From an uncultured Chromatiaceae bacterium (GTDB lineage Bacteria; Pseudomonadota; Gammaproteobacteria; DRLM01), in contig CALZJG010000155.1 in NCBI GenBank assembly GCA_945787555.1, positions 88,015-148,090 on the forward strand: DNA of 60,076 nucleotides. Reading direction: 5' to 3'. Position 1 is the first letter of the stretch. Each line of letters opens with the position of its first letter. Shown piece by piece: positions 19,715 to 29,508 of this stretch. The notes beneath the pieces were generated by a model. It made no database searches. It worked only from the letters and a program-made list of their open reading frames with translations, and had not been told where the DNA came from. Position numbers and translations under genes: made by a program.

Positions 19715-20721
19715 ATATCAAAGAATCCACCGTGACGGGCGTCGAGCCGACGCACGCGCAAAGGCTGCGCGAACTGGGTTTGGCAGTGTTGGAGATCGAA
19801 GCGCGCGCGGTTACCGCCTTGGCGCAGCGCGTGGATGAACATTTCGTGCACGCGTGTGAATTGATGTTGGCCTGCGAGGGGCGCATCGTGGTCCTGGGTA
19901 TGGGTAAGTCGGGCCATATCGGCAGCAAAGTTGCCGCCACCTTGGCCAGTACCGGCAGCCCGGCGTTCTTCGTCCATCCCGGCGAGGCCAGTCACGGTGA
20001 TTTGGGTATGGTCACCGTAAAGGATGTGGTGCTGGCCTTCTCCAATTCCGGTGAGACCGAGGAGATCCTCACCATCCTGCCCATCATCAAACGTTTACAC
20101 GTGCCGCTGGTCGCGTTGACCGGCAATCCGAGTTCGACCTTGGCGCGCTTGGCCGATGCCCACCTCGACGTGAGCGTGGCGCAGGAGGCCTGTCCCTTGG
20201 GCTTGGCACCCACCGCTAGCACCACCGCGGCGCTGGCCATGGGCGATGCACTGGCGGTGGCCTTGCTGGAAGCGCGCGGTTTCACCCGCGAGGATTTCGC
20301 CCGCTCCCATCCCGGCGGCCGTTTGGGCCGGCGCTTATTGGTCCATGTGGCCGATATTATGCGCCGTGGTGAAGCGTTGCCGGCGGTCTTGCCTGACACC
20401 CCGCTCGGCGCCGCATTGCTGGAGATCAGCCGCAAGGGGTTGGGTATGACCGCCATCGTGGATGAACAGCGGCACGTGCTGGGCATTTTCACCGACGGCG
20501 ATTTGCGCCGTGCCATGGATAAGCGCCTCGATGTGCATGAAACGCCGGTTGGCGCGGTGATGACGCACCAGTGCAAGACGGCGCCGCCGCACATACTGGC
20601 CGCCGAAGCCTTGCAGCGCATGGAGGAAGCCAAGGTCAATGGCTTGTTGGTGGTGGACGACGACGGCGTGCTGATCGGTGCGTTGAATATGCACGATTTG
20701 CTCCGCGCCGGCGTGGTGTAG
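19711..20721 (+). CDS. kdsD: D-arabinose 5-phosphate isomerase KdsD
   Basis: First step of KDO synthesis: ribulose 5-phosphate to arabinose 5-phosphate. The N-terminal SIS domain has GMGKSGHIGSKVAATLASTG and SNSGETEE, the middle contains SHPGGRLGRRL, and two CBS domains form the C-terminal 120 residues. Length 336 is family-typical. It leads the kdsD-kdsC-lptC-lptA-lptB-rpoN series. Confidence 0.96.
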   Translation: MNIKESTVTGVEPTHAQRLRELGLAVLEIEARAVTALAQRVDEHFVHACELMLACEGRIVVLGMGKSGHIGSKVAATLASTGSPAFFVHPGEASHGDLGMVTVKDVVLAFSNSGETEEILTILPIIKRLHVPLVALTGNPSSTLARLADAHLDVSVAQEACPLGLAPTASTTAALAMGDALAVALLEARGFTREDFARSHPGGRLGRRLLVHVADIMRRGEALPAVLPDTPLGAALLEISRKGLGMTAIVDEQRHVLGIFTDGDLRRAMDKRLDVHETPVGAVMTHQCKTAPPHILAAEALQRMEEAKVNGLLVVDDDGVLIGALNMHDLLRAGVV

Positions 20722-20723
20722 CC

Positions 20724-21269
20724 ATGCAGGACATACTTGATAAGGCCGCCCACATCCGGCTGGTAATTTTCGATGTCGACGGCGTGCTGACCGATGGCGG
20801 GCTGCATTTCGACGAGCAAGGTCAGGAGAACAAGGTCTTTCACTCCCGCGACGGTCATGGCCTGAAGATGCTGCAACAAGGCGGCGTGGAGTTGGCGATC
20901 ATTTCCGGGCGGCGTTCCGAGGCCGTCACGCATCGCATGAACGGTCTCGGCATCCATCACGTCTACCAAGGGCAGCGCGATAAATTGCCCGCCTACCGTG
21001 AATTGCTCGCTTCGCTGCATGTTGTGCCGACCCAAGTCGCCTACGTGGGCGACGACGTGGTGGACTTGCCCATCATGCTGCGCGTCGGCTTGGCGGTGGC
21101 GGTCGCCGATGCCCACGACCTGGTGAAGAAGCACGCCCATTGGCAGACCACCCATCCCGGTGGGCGCGGCGCGGCGCGCGATGTGTGTGAATTGATACTC
21201 GAGGCTCAAGGCAAGCTGGATGGTTTGTTGGCGCATTATCTCGATGTCGACGCACTGGGCCGGCCATGA
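20724..21269 (+). CDS. kdsC: KDO 8-phosphate phosphatase KdsC
   Basis: HAD phosphatase of about 181 residues releasing KDO from KDO-8-phosphate. The FDVDGVLTDGG motif carries the nucleophile, HSRDGHGLKML and SGRRSEAVTHR follow, and VGDDVVDLPIM is the metal-binding motif. It has no cap domain, as expected. It begins three bases after kdsD ends and overlaps lptC by four bases. Confidence 0.96.
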   Translation: MQDILDKAAHIRLVIFDVDGVLTDGGLHFDEQGQENKVFHSRDGHGLKMLQQGGVELAIISGRRSEAVTHRMNGLGIHHVYQGQRDKLPAYRELLASLHVVPTQVAYVGDDVVDLPIMLRVGLAVAVADAHDLVKKHAHWQTTHPGGRGAARDVCELILEAQGKLDGLLAHYLDVDALGRP

Positions 21270-21847
21270 GTCTGTCGCAGCGCAGGATCGATATGTGGTT
21301 GTGGTTGGCCGCCGCGCTGTTGGCCTATCTTGCTTACAAATGGTTATCCACTCAGGTCGAGGAGTTGACCGTGCCGCCGCCGGCACCGCAAGCGCGGCAT
21401 GCACCTGATTTCTTTTTGCACGAATTCAATCTGACCCTGATGGATGCGGACGGCGTGCCGCGTCACCGCCTCGTCGCCACCCACATGTTGCACTACGACG
21501 ATGACGACACGTCAGAACTGGAGGCGCCGCGCCTGACGGTGTGGCGCCCGCAACGTGCGCCGTGGGATATCAGCGCCGAGCGCGGTTGGGTATCAGCCGG
21601 CGGCGATACCGTGTTGCTGCAAGAGGCAGTGCATATGCAGCGTCGCGCGGAGAGGGGAGAAACGACCCTGGATGTGCGCACCCGCGATCTCACCGTCTAT
21701 CCCCGGCGCGAGCAGGCCGTCACCGAAAGCCCGGTGATCATCAACGATCCGCGCGGGGTCATCAAAGCGGTGGGCATGCGCGCCGACCTGCATGAGGGTC
21801 GCTTGGAACTATTGGCCGAGGTGCAAGGCACATATGCGGCACCGTGA
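21266..21847 (+). CDS. lptC: LPS export protein LptC
   Basis: Bitopic inner-membrane protein of the Lpt bridge: one N-terminal helix (WLWLAAALLAYLAY, residues 11-25) and a periplasmic beta-jellyroll. The FFLHEFNLTLMDADGVPRH segment matches the LptC family. 193 residues. It overlaps kdsC and lptA, in keeping with a single translationally coupled unit. Confidence 0.9.
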   Translation: MSLSQRRIDMWLWLAAALLAYLAYKWLSTQVEELTVPPPAPQARHAPDFFLHEFNLTLMDADGVPRHRLVATHMLHYDDDDTSELEAPRLTVWRPQRAPWDISAERGWVSAGGDTVLLQEAVHMQRRAERGETTLDVRTRDLTVYPRREQAVTESPVIINDPRGVIKAVGMRADLHEGRLELLAEVQGTYAAP

Positions 21848-22370
21848 GCTTATCTTCATCGCCTTGGTGGGCCTGCCGACACTGGCGCAGGCTTTGTCGA
21901 CGGACGCTCAGCAGCCCATCCGCATCGAGGCCGATTCGGTGCTGATCGACGAGGCGCGTGGGGTGAGCGTGTATCGCGGCAATGTGCGCTACAGTCAGGG
22001 CAGTACTCAGCTCAGTGCCGAGGAGGTCACGCTACACAGCGCCGACCGCAAGCATGTGGATAAAGTCATGGCCACCGGCGCACCGGCCACCTTCCGTCAG
22101 CGGCCGGACAACCAGGACCAAGACGTACGGGGTCAAGCGCGGCATATAGAGTACCAGGCCGAGGGTGGGCGGCTGTTGTTGCAGGACGAGGCTCATCTCT
22201 GGCATATCGGGAACGAGTTCGCCGGCAATCGCATCGAATACGACACCCGTGCCGAAACCGTCAAAGCGCAGCGCGATGAGAGCGGCGCGGAGCGGGTGCA
22301 GGTCATCATCCAGCCGCGTCGCGAGAGCGATGTTGCGGCTCCCCCCGCGATGCCCGATCCCACACCATGA
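21834..22370 (+). CDS. lptA: Periplasmic LPS-binding protein LptA
   Basis: 178 residues with a signal peptide ([13 protein letters not shown]). The OstA-like domain is recognisable by [21 protein letters not shown], which the family usually has as an aliphatic strand-turn-strand, and [16 protein letters not shown]. LptA oligomerises to carry LPS across the periplasm. ATG 21834 lies inside lptC (14-base overlap). Confidence 0.93.
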   Translation: MRHRELIFIALVGLPTLAQALSTDAQQPIRIEADSVLIDEARGVSVYRGNVRYSQGSTQLSAEEVTLHSADRKHVDKVMATGAPATFRQRPDNQDQDVRGQARHIEYQAEGGRLLLQDEAHLWHIGNEFAGNRIEYDTRAETVKAQRDESGAERVQVIIQPRRESDVAAPPAMPDPTP

Positions 22371-23092
22371 GTAAGCTGGCCGCGCACGGGCTGCGCAAGG
22401 GCTACCGCGGCCGCCAGGTGGTCGATGATGTCTCTCTCGAGGTGTGTGGCGGCGAGGTGGTGGGCCTACTCGGGCCCAACGGCGCCGGTAAGACGACCTG
22501 TTTTTACATGATCGTGGGCCTGATCGTCAGCGATGCGGGCAGGGTGCAGCTGGACGAGCGCGACATTACCGCGTTGCCCATGCATGCGCGCGCGCGTCTG
22601 GGCGTGGGTTACCTGCCGCAAGAAGCCTCGGTGTTCCGCAAGCTGACGGTGGCGGAAAATGTGTTGGCTATCATCGAGACCCTACCGGGGCTGAATCGCG
22701 CGGCGCGGCGTGAGCGTTGCGACGAATTGCTCGAGGAACTGCACATTTCCCATTTGCGCGACAGTCTTGGCATGAGTTTGTCCGGGGGCGAGAGGCGGCG
22801 CTTGGAAATTGCGCGCGCCTTGGCTACGGCGCCGCGTTTCATACTCCTCGACGAGCCTTTCGCGGGTGTCGATCCCATCTCCGTGTTGGACATTCAGCGC
22901 ATCATCAATCATCTCAAGGCCAAGGGCATCGGCGTGCTGATTACCGATCATAACGTTAGGGAAACCTTGGGTATTTGCGAGCGAGCGTATATCGTGAGTG
23001 TAGGCAAAGTCATTGCCCAGGGGGTGCCTGCCGATATATTGGCTAACAGTCAAGTGCGCAAGGTCTATTTGGGTGATGATTTCAAATTATAG
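22367..23092 (+). CDS. lptB: LPS export ABC ATPase LptB
   Basis: 241 residues. Walker [10 protein letters not shown] at about 39-47, ABC signature LSGGERRR, Walker [14 protein letters not shown] and the switch His in ITDHNVRET. LptB powers LPS extraction by LptFG, whose genes are not in this window. Followed after 102 bases by rpoN, the standard order. Confidence 0.97.
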   Translation: MSKLAAHGLRKGYRGRQVVDDVSLEVCGGEVVGLLGPNGAGKTTCFYMIVGLIVSDAGRVQLDERDITALPMHARARLGVGYLPQEASVFRKLTVAENVLAIIETLPGLNRAARRERCDELLEELHISHLRDSLGMSLSGGERRRLEIARALATAPRFILLDEPFAGVDPISVLDIQRIINHLKAKGIGVLITDHNVRETLGICERAYIVSVGKVIAQGVPADILANSQVRKVYLGDDFKL

Positions 23093-23107
23093 CTCTCTCC
23101 TCTGCAT

Positions 23108-23123
23108 TGGCATGGTAATTGCG
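23108..23123 (+). promoter_or_regulatory. Predicted sigma-54 promoter upstream of rpoN
   Basis: TGGCAT-GGTAA-TTGCG matches the -24/-12 consensus TGGCAC-N5-TTGCW at 10 of 11 fixed positions if the final base is ignored and the C-to-T at the sixth position counted as the one difference; GG and GC are exactly 10 bases apart. It lies about 70 bases before the rpoN start in a short intergenic gap. This suggests sigma-54-dependent control (or feedback occupancy) of rpoN and the PTS genes behind it. Confidence 0.55.
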
Positions 23124-23194
23124 CTACACTAACTCAACCAAGGGTTCAACCAAGGAAGTCGGCGCCGCGAGAGCGCCTGGATAGCAAGCCCAGA

Positions 23195-24712
23195 ATGAAG
23201 CAATCGCTCCAACTTCGCATCGGTCAACAACTCACCATGACGCCGCAATTGCAGCAGGCGATACGCTTGTTGCAGCTGTCCACCTTGGAGCTTAAAACCG
23301 AGATACAAGAAGCCCTCGAGACCAATCCGTTGTTGGAAATGGCCGAGGAAGGCGAGAGCAGTGATGGCTCGTCCTTGGAAGAAGGCGAGGAAGGCGCGCC
23401 TCCGCTCAACGGCAGCGAAGATACCGCCTCATCGGTGCTGGCGTCCGAGGAAGCGATTACGGTGAATGCGGACGGGGAGGCGGGGGTCCAGTTGGACTCT
23501 GACATTCCGGCCGAGTTGCCGGTCGATACCAGCTGGGACGATGTCTATGATTCCGGCCCGGCCACCGGGCTGGCCGCGCCGGAGTCGGGTGATCGCGTTT
23601 TCGAGTCGCAGGAGCGCTCCTCGGAAAGTCTGCGCGAGCATCTAGACTGGCAGCTGGGCCTGACTCCCTTCAGCGACACCGATCGTGTCATCGCCTCTTC
23701 GCTCATCGACGCTATCGATGAGGACGGTTACCTCAGTCTGACCTTGGAAGACATCCTGCAGAGTATGCCCGAGCATCTGGGCGTGGAGATGGATGAAGTC
23801 CAGGCGGTCTTGCACCGCATCCAGAATTTCGATCCACCCGGTGTCGGTGCGCGCGATCTACGCGAATGCTTGTTATTGCAGCTTCAGCAGCAGCCCCAGG
23901 ATACCGCGTGGCTGGCGGAGGCGAAATGTTTGGTGGCGGATTACATGCAACTGCTGGGGAATCGTGATTTCCCGTTGATTATGCGGCGGATGAAATTGAG
24001 TGAGGAGAATTTGAGCAGCGTACTGCAGCTAATACAGTCGCTCTATCCGCGCCCGGGAAATGCCGTTTTTGAATCGCAGGCCGAATACATCGTTCCTGAT
24101 GTGATCGTGCGTAAACATCAAGGTGCGTGGCGGGTGGAGCTCAATGAAGAGGCGATGCCTCGCCTGCGCATCAATGCCCATTACGCTGGCATGATTCGTC
24201 GCGCCGATACTAGCGCCGATAATACTTACATCAAGGGCCAATTGCAGGAAGCGCGCTGGTTTATCAAGAGTTTGCAGAGCCGCAACGAGACGCTGCTCAA
24301 GGTGGCCAGTTGCATCGTCGAGCAGCAGCGAGGTTTTCTCGAGCACGGCGACGAGGCCATGCAAGCCATGGTGCTGCATGATGTCGCTGAAGCGGTGAGC
24401 ATGCACGAATCGACCATTTCGCGCGTCACCACCAAGAAATACATGATGACGCCGCGCGGTATTTTCGAGCTCAAGTATTTTTTCTCTAGTCACGTGGGCA
24501 TGGCGGACGGCGGTTCTTGTTCGGCCACCGCAATTCGTGCGCTGATAAAAAAATTGATTGCGGTGGAAAATCAGCGTAAGCCGCTGAGCGATAGCAAGAT
24601 CGCCGATATATTATGCAGCGAGCAGGGCATCAATGTGGCGCGCCGCACGGTAGCCAAGTATCGTGAGGGGATGTCCATTCCCCCGTCGAACGAGCGAAAA
24701 CGATTGGTATAA
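23195..24712 (+). CDS. rpoN: RNA polymerase sigma-54 factor
   Basis: 505 residues. The N-terminal activator-interaction region ([23 protein letters not shown] split over residues 4-26) is rich in Leu/Gln, an acidic linker follows, then the core-binding domain and the C-terminal RpoN box [12 protein letters not shown] near residue 485. Sigma-54 serves nitrogen and other activator-dependent regulons. It heads the hpf-ptsN-hprK-rapZ-EIIA-HPr-ptsI series. Confidence 0.97.
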   Translation: MKQSLQLRIGQQLTMTPQLQQAIRLLQLSTLELKTEIQEALETNPLLEMAEEGESSDGSSLEEGEEGAPPLNGSEDTASSVLASEEAITVNADGEAGVQLDSDIPAELPVDTSWDDVYDSGPATGLAAPESGDRVFESQERSSESLREHLDWQLGLTPFSDTDRVIASSLIDAIDEDGYLSLTLEDILQSMPEHLGVEMDEVQAVLHRIQNFDPPGVGARDLRECLLLQLQQQPQDTAWLAEAKCLVADYMQLLGNRDFPLIMRRMKLSEENLSSVLQLIQSLYPRPGNAVFESQAEYIVPDVIVRKHQGAWRVELNEEAMPRLRINAHYAGMIRRADTSADNTYIKGQLQEARWFIKSLQSRNETLLKVASCIVEQQRGFLEHGDEAMQAMVLHDVAEAVSMHESTISRVTTKKYMMTPRGIFELKYFFSSHVGMADGGSCSATAIRALIKKLIAVENQRKPLSDSKIADILCSEQGINVARRTVAKYREGMSIPPSNERKRLV

Positions 24713-24735
24713 CTAAACTTAAGAGGTAGCTCACT

Positions 24736-25065
24736 ATGCAAATCCAGCTAAGTGGTCATCATGTAGACATTACGCCGGCCTTGCGTCAGTACGTTGACGA
24801 GAAGATGGACCGACTGGCGCGGCACTTCGACAGTGTCGGCAATGTACACGTGGTGCTGAGCGTGGAGAAATTGCGGCACAATGCGGAGGCCACTATCCAT
24901 TTGACGCGTGGCACGGTGTTCGCCGATGCGGAAGCCGATGATATGTACGCGGCCATCGATGGCTTGGTGGATAAGCTCGATCGCCAAGTAAAAAAACAAA
25001 AAGAAAAGAATACCGATTACCGCGGTGGGGTGGCCAAGCCGGCACATGATCTCGATCAGGGGTGA
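24736..25065 (+). CDS. hpf: Ribosome hibernation promoting factor (short form)
   Basis: 109 residues with the N-terminal MQIQLSGHHVDITPALRQYVDEKMDRLARHF pattern of the HPF/YfiA fold and a basic KKQKEKN C-terminal end. It lacks the long C-terminal dimerisation domain, so it is the short HPF that acts with RMF in gammaproteobacteria. Placement directly after rpoN is the classical order. Confidence 0.94.
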   Translation: MQIQLSGHHVDITPALRQYVDEKMDRLARHFDSVGNVHVVLSVEKLRHNAEATIHLTRGTVFADAEADDMYAAIDGLVDKLDRQVKKQKEKNTDYRGGVAKPAHDLDQG

Positions 25066-25080
25066 ACGGACGCATTGGGG

Positions 25081-25578
25081 ATGACCGATATGCACATTAG
25101 TGATTTCATCACGGTTGATCGGATCGCTTGTTCTCCGCAGGCGAGCAGTAAGAAGCGCGGTTTGGAGTTATTGAGTGAACTCCTCGTGAAGGGCGATCCC
25201 GCTTTAGCGGAAACCGAGGTATTCGATTGCTTGCTCGCCCGTGAGCGCTTGGGCAGTACCAGTATCGGTCACGGCGTAGCGATACCTCACGGACGCTTGG
25301 CGAATCTTGAACACACTATTGCGGCCTTTATCCGCCTGGAGCCGGGCGTAGATTTCGACGCGATGGATGGCGAGGCGGTGGACTTATTGTTCGCCGTGGC
25401 GGTACCGGCCGAGTCCAGTGAGGAGCACCTGCAACTGTTGGCAGCGCTGGCCAATTTGTTCGCCGACGCAAGTTTACGCGAGCGCTTGCGCGCCGCTCCC
25501 ACTGCAGAGGAATTGCATCGCTTGCTCACTCAGGCCGAGGTAGGCTCGCAACGTAAAGCGGGTGTACCGCACGGCTAA
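25081..25578 (+). CDS. ptsN: PTS IIA-like nitrogen-regulatory protein PtsN
   Basis: EIIA-Ntr, a phosphate acceptor of the regulatory PTS. About 165 residues; the active-site His is in TSIGHGVAIPHGRL, and DLLFAVAVPAESSEEHLQLLAALA is the family's second signature. ATG 25081, ATG 25090 and TTG 25075 are all possible starts. It sits between hpf and a kinase-only HprK. Confidence 0.94.
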   Translation: MTDMHISDFITVDRIACSPQASSKKRGLELLSELLVKGDPALAETEVFDCLLARERLGSTSIGHGVAIPHGRLANLEHTIAAFIRLEPGVDFDAMDGEAVDLLFAVAVPAESSEEHLQLLAALANLFADASLRERLRAAPTAEELHRLLTQAEVGSQRKAGVPHG

Positions 25579-25674
25579 AGCGCGACGGCGCAAGCGACCT
25601 GCGGTCGTCGGATTTCAGATTGGGTGTGCCGGTGCGTCGGCACACGCGGGCAGTAGGGCACAAGGCGGGCAGGC

Positions 25675-26220
25675 ATGGCGAACCGCGAAACGACGTTGCA
25701 CGGCGTCTTCATGGATGTGATGCACGTGGGGGTGTTGCTGACCGGCGCCAGCGGCGTGGGCAAGAGTGAGCTCGCCTTGGAATTGTTGAGTCGCGGCCAT
25801 CGCTTAGTGGCTGATGACGCACCGCTCTTCACGATGATCGATGCGAATAGCGTGGGGGGTAGCTGTCCGGAGCTACTATGTGATTTCCTCGAAGTGCGTG
25901 GTTTGGGGGTGCTGAATATTCGCGCCATGTTCGGTAACCCAGCGGTGGTCGCACTGGCGCCTTTGGAGCTGATCTTGAATCTGCGCCATATGAGCGATGA
26001 GGAAGTGGGTCAAGTCGATCGCTTGCGCGCGAGTGCCGACAGTGTGGCGGTGTTGGGCGTCACCATCCCCCGTGTCACCATTCCGGTGACCCCGGGACGC
26101 AATCTCGCCATCCTGGCCGAAGTCGCGGTGCGTAATCATATGTTGGCTTGCAGTGGTTATGACGCGGCGGCGGAGTTTTGCGATCGCCAACGGCGGATGT
26201 TGACGGGAGATGCGCCATGA
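25675..26220 (+). CDS. hprK: HPr kinase/phosphorylase, kinase domain only
   Basis: 181 residues. P-loop GASGVGKSELALELL near residue 24, VADDAPLF, and the HPrK signature EVRGLGVLNIRAMFG are intact. Typical beta- and gammaproteobacterial HprK proteins are about 310-320 residues with a separate N-terminal domain; that domain is missing here, as in the short alphaproteobacterial forms. I see no N-terminal half in the 96-base gap upstream. It probably acts on Ser46 of the downstream HPr. Stop overlaps rapZ by four bases. Confidence 0.85.
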   Translation: MANRETTLHGVFMDVMHVGVLLTGASGVGKSELALELLSRGHRLVADDAPLFTMIDANSVGGSCPELLCDFLEVRGLGVLNIRAMFGNPAVVALAPLELILNLRHMSDEEVGQVDRLRASADSVAVLGVTIPRVTIPVTPGRNLAILAEVAVRNHMLACSGYDAAAEFCDRQRRMLTGDAP

Positions 26221-27074
26221 AGTTGGTCGTCGTCAGCGGTCTGTCAGGGTCCGGCAAGACCATTGCCTTGCAGGCCCTCGAGGATTTGGGGTATTACTGC
26301 ATTGACAACCTACCCGTCACGTTATTGCCTACCCTGACCACTCATCTGGAAAGCGCGCCGCATCGTCATTATAAACACGCGGCGGTAGGTATCGATGCGC
26401 GTAACTTAAGTGAAGACTTCGAGCAATTTCCCGCGCTATTGGAGCAAGTCAGGATACAGGGACTGAATTGTCAAATCCTGTTTCTCTCCGCCGATGACGT
26501 CACCTTGCTCAAACGGTTCAGCGAGACGCGTCGTAAGCATCCCCTAAGCGGCCCGCAAACCCCGCTTGCCGAAGCGGTCGAACAAGAGCGTGTCTTGTTG
26601 GCGCCGCTGGCCGCCGCCGCCGATTGGCATATCGACACCAGTCGCACCAACGTGCATCAATTGCGCGAATTGGTGCGCGAGCGTCTGGGAGGCAGTGTGA
26701 GAGAGGGGCTGTCGTTGCTATTCATGTCTTTCGGCTATAAGCACGGCATCCCATCCGACGCGGATTTCGTTTTCGATGTGCGTTGTCTGCCCAATCCGCA
26801 TTGGGTGCCGACGCTCAGACCGCATACCGGCCTCGAACAGCCGGTCATCGATTTCCTGGAGCAACAGCACGATGTAGCGCGCATGTACGAATCGATCCGC
26901 GATTTTCTCACCGCATGGGTCCCGCGCTTCGAAGCGGAGAATCGCAGCTACATCACCGTGGCCATGGGGTGCACGGGAGGCTATCACCGCTCGGTGTATC
27001 TGGCCGATCGTTTGGCGGCGCATTTCCGTGCTCAGCGCGACAATGTGATGGTGCGGCATCGGGAGCTGTCGTGA
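26217..27074 (+). CDS. rapZ: RNase adapter protein RapZ
   Basis: 285 residues. P-loop VSGLSGSGKTIALQALEDLGY at the N-terminus (quoted in part; Gly-Leu-Ser-Gly-Ser-Gly-Lys-Thr), DNLP motif, FVFDVRCLPNPHW and the C-terminal IAMGCTGGYHRSV-like segment (here VAMGCTGGYHRSVYL). RapZ binds small RNAs or UDP-sugars and controls amino-sugar metabolism in enterics. Position in the rpoN-ptsN cluster is the conserved one. Confidence 0.95.
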   Translation: MKLVVVSGLSGSGKTIALQALEDLGYYCIDNLPVTLLPTLTTHLESAPHRHYKHAAVGIDARNLSEDFEQFPALLEQVRIQGLNCQILFLSADDVTLLKRFSETRRKHPLSGPQTPLAEAVEQERVLLAPLAAAADWHIDTSRTNVHQLRELVRERLGGSVREGLSLLFMSFGYKHGIPSDADFVFDVRCLPNPHWVPTLRPHTGLEQPVIDFLEQQHDVARMYESIRDFLTAWVPRFEAENRSYITVAMGCTGGYHRSVYLADRLAAHFRAQRDNVMVRHRELS

Positions 27075-27472
27075 TGGTCGGCTTGCTCATCATCACCCAC
27101 AACTATATTGGCGATGCTTTGCTCGATACTGCCACCAAGATGTTGGGAATGTGTCCGGTGATGGTGGAGACGCTGTCGGTGACCAATGAGACCGACCCCG
27201 ATGAGTTGTTGGTGGTGGGGCGCCGCTTGGTTGCGGACCTTAGCGGAGGCAGCGGTGTGTTGGTGCTCACTGATATGTACGGTTCCACGCCCAGCAACAT
27301 TGCCACGGCGCTGGCCGAGGATCCTCGGGTGACGGTGATCAGCGGCGTCAACTTGCCCATGCTGGTTCGTGTGATGAACTATCCTGAATTACCTATGGAT
27401 CAATTGGTGGTCAAAGCGGAGAGCGGCGGTCGCGACGGTATATTTCCTTGCGCGCCGCGCAGCGAATGGTGA
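27074..27472 (+). CDS. PTS EIIA, mannose/fructose (ManX-like) type
   Basis: 132 residues. LLIITHNYIGDAL carries the phospho-accepting His9, and LVLTDMYGSTPSNIA is the second active-site strand of the mannose-family EIIA fold. No EIIB, IIC or IID gene follows, so it is likely a regulatory phosphate sink rather than a transporter part. It starts at the rapZ stop (TGATG) and ends four bases before the HPr start. Confidence 0.9.
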   Translation: MVGLLIITHNYIGDALLDTATKMLGMCPVMVETLSVTNETDPDELLVVGRRLVADLSGGSGVLVLTDMYGSTPSNIATALAEDPRVTVISGVNLPMLVRVMNYPELPMDQLVVKAESGGRDGIFPCAPRSEW

Positions 27473-27475
27473 CAT

Positions 27476-27745
27476 GTGCAGAGTAAGGATCTAACCATCA
27501 TCAATAAGCTCGGCCTGCATGCGCGGGCGGCGGCTAAGTTCGTCACCGTCGCCGCCACTTTTCAGAGTGAGATACGCCTCGCACGCGGCGAGCGCGTAGT
27601 CAACGGCAAGAGCATTATGGGGGTGATGATGTTGGCGGCGGCCAAGGGTACACCACTCACTGTCAGCGCCCACGGTCCCGACGAGACGCTGGCCTTGGAG
27701 CGGTTGGAGGAACTGGTGCGGAACCGTTTTGGGGAGGCCGAGTAG
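27476..27745 (+). CDS. Phosphocarrier protein HPr/NPr
   Basis: 89 residues with a GTG start. LGLHARAAAKFV carries the His15-type site phosphorylated by enzyme I, and NGKSIMGVMMLAAAKGT contains the regulatory Ser46-type residue that the upstream HprK would modify. Both sites being present suggests the two-input control known from other proteobacteria with HprK. Confidence 0.94.
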   Translation: MQSKDLTIINKLGLHARAAAKFVTVAATFQSEIRLARGERVVNGKSIMGVMMLAAAKGTPLTVSAHGPDETLALERLEELVRNRFGEAE

Positions 27746-27777
27746 CGGCCTCGCGCCGCGCGCGGCGGGGTTGCACA

Positions 27778-29508
27778 ATGACACTGACGCTCAACGGCAT
27801 CGGAGTCGCCAAAGGGATAGGAATCGGTCGCGCACGTCTGTTGCAGCACGGAAGCATGGACATCGTGCAATACAGTCTACCCGCCCATTATCTATATGAT
27901 GAGGTGGGACGTTATCGGGCCGCGCTGGATACAGTGAAGATTCAGCTGCAAGCCACTCGTCGCAAGATTCCCCGCAATGCGCCCGTTGACATCGTTGCGC
28001 TCATTGACGTGCACTTAATGATGGTCGAGGACAGCGTGTTTTCCGAAGGCCCGGTTCACCATATCGAGCAACAGCGCTGCAACGCCGAGTGGGCCTTGCA
28101 TCTGCAACGTCAGTCCTTAGTCAAATCCTTCGAAGAAATGAGCGACCCTTACTTGCGTTCGCGCATGGATGATGTCGAGCAAGTCGCCAATCGTATTCTG
28201 GGCGCCTTGTTGCGTGATGCGTCGCATCCGGCCGATTACGACGGTTTACAAGGCAGCATCGTGCTTGCCGATGATCTCTCGCCGGCCGATACCTTGTTGT
28301 TGCAGCATCACGGCGTGCGCGCGGTGGTGACGGCAGCGGGCGGTGTGACCTCGCATACCGCTATTTTGGCCCGCGGTTTGGGCGTACCCACCGTGGTGGG
28401 CGCGCATCACGCATTGTGTTATATCCGCCATGATGATTTGTTGGTCGTCGATGGCGATCGTGGTGTTTTGATCGTCGAGCCCGACGCCCGCGCCCTGCGT
28501 CACTACCGTGCCCGTCAACGCGAGGTGCGCCGCGAATGGACGGCTTTGCGTGCGCTAAAGAGCGCGCCCGCCGTCAGTCGTGACGGTGTGGCGGTAACCC
28601 TGGAAGCCAATATCGAGTTACCCGAAGACATGGCGGCAGTACGCAAGGTGGGAGCCGTCGGAGTGGGTTTGTACCGCACCGAATTCTTGTTTCTCAATCG
28701 TGATGGATTGCCCGACGAGGAAGAACAATATGCGGCCTATTTGCGCGTGGTGCGTGCCCAGCCGGGCGCACCCGTGACTATCCGCACCCTGGATTTGGGC
28801 GCCGACAAACATCTCGATGGCGCCACCGTCGGGGACGGCCGCAATCCCGCGCTGGGGTTGCGCGCGGTACGTCTGTGCCTCAGTGATCCGGCTTTGTTTC
28901 GGCCGCAGTTGCGCGCCATCTTACGCGCCTCGGCGCATGGGTCGGTGCGCCTGTGTATTCCCATGGTATCCAGCGTGCGCGAGGTGCGCCAAGTGCGCGC
29001 CTTGGTGCAGGATTGCCAGCGTGAGCTGAGTGCGCAAGGTCTGCGCCATGATCCGGCGCTGCCCATTGGCGCGATGATAGAAGTGCCCGCCGCGGCGTTG
29101 ATCGCCGGCTCATTGGCGCGACACCTCGATTTCTTTTCCATCGGCACCAACGACCTGATTCAATATACGTTGGCCGCCGATCGACTCGATGATACGGTTG
29201 ACTATGTCTACGATCCGTTGCATCCCGCCGTATTGCGTCTGATCGGCGCGGTGATGCGCGCCGCAGGGCGCGCCAGCGTACCGGTGTGTATGTGCGGCGA
29301 AATGGCCGGAGACGCCCGTTACACCCGTTTGCTGCTGGGAATGGGATTGCGCAATCTAAGCATGCATCCGGCGCGGGTGTTGGAGGTCAAGCGCGCAGTG
29401 CAAAATGCCGATGTGAATGCCTTGCGCACCTGGGTGCGGCGCATCATGCGCGCCATGGAGGCGGAGCAAGTCTCCGAGTTGGTGGACAGTCTGAACGCCA
29501 CGTCGTAA
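27778..29508 (+). CDS. ptsI: PTS enzyme I
   Basis: 576 residues, matching classical PtsI and lacking the GAF domain of PtsP. The phospho-His motif GGVTSHTAILARGLGVPTVVG is intact (central Gly-Gly-Val-Thr-Ser-His-Thr), TEFLFLNRD and the C-terminal PEP-binding FSIGTNDLIQYTLAADR are present. It phosphorylates HPr using PEP. With no sugar permease nearby, the system looks regulatory. Confidence 0.95.
   Translation: MTLTLNGIGVAKGIGIGRARLLQHGSMDIVQYSLPAHYLYDEVGRYRAALDTVKIQLQATRRKIPRNAPVDIVALIDVHLMMVEDSVFSEGPVHHIEQQRCNAEWALHLQRQSLVKSFEEMSDPYLRSRMDDVEQVANRILGALLRDASHPADYDGLQGSIVLADDLSPADTLLLQHHGVRAVVTAAGGVTSHTAILARGLGVPTVVGAHHALCYIRHDDLLVVDGDRGVLIVEPDARALRHYRARQREVRREWTALRALKSAPAVSRDGVAVTLEANIELPEDMAAVRKVGAVGVGLYRTEFLFLNRDGLPDEEEQYAAYLRVVRAQPGAPVTIRTLDLGADKHLDGATVGDGRNPALGLRAVRLCLSDPALFRPQLRAILRASAHGSVRLCIPMVSSVREVRQVRALVQDCQRELSAQGLRHDPALPIGAMIEVPAAALIAGSLARHLDFFSIGTNDLIQYTLAADRLDDTVDYVYDPLHPAVLRLIGAVMRAAGRASVPVCMCGEMAGDARYTRLLLGMGLRNLSMHPARVLEVKRAVQNADVNALRTWVRRIMRAMEAEQVSELVDSLNATS

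Noticed and set aside
19992-21404. 470-codon minus-strand frame opposite kdsD/kdsC
   Set aside because: Overlaps two confidently identified genes; no ribosome site or protein family.
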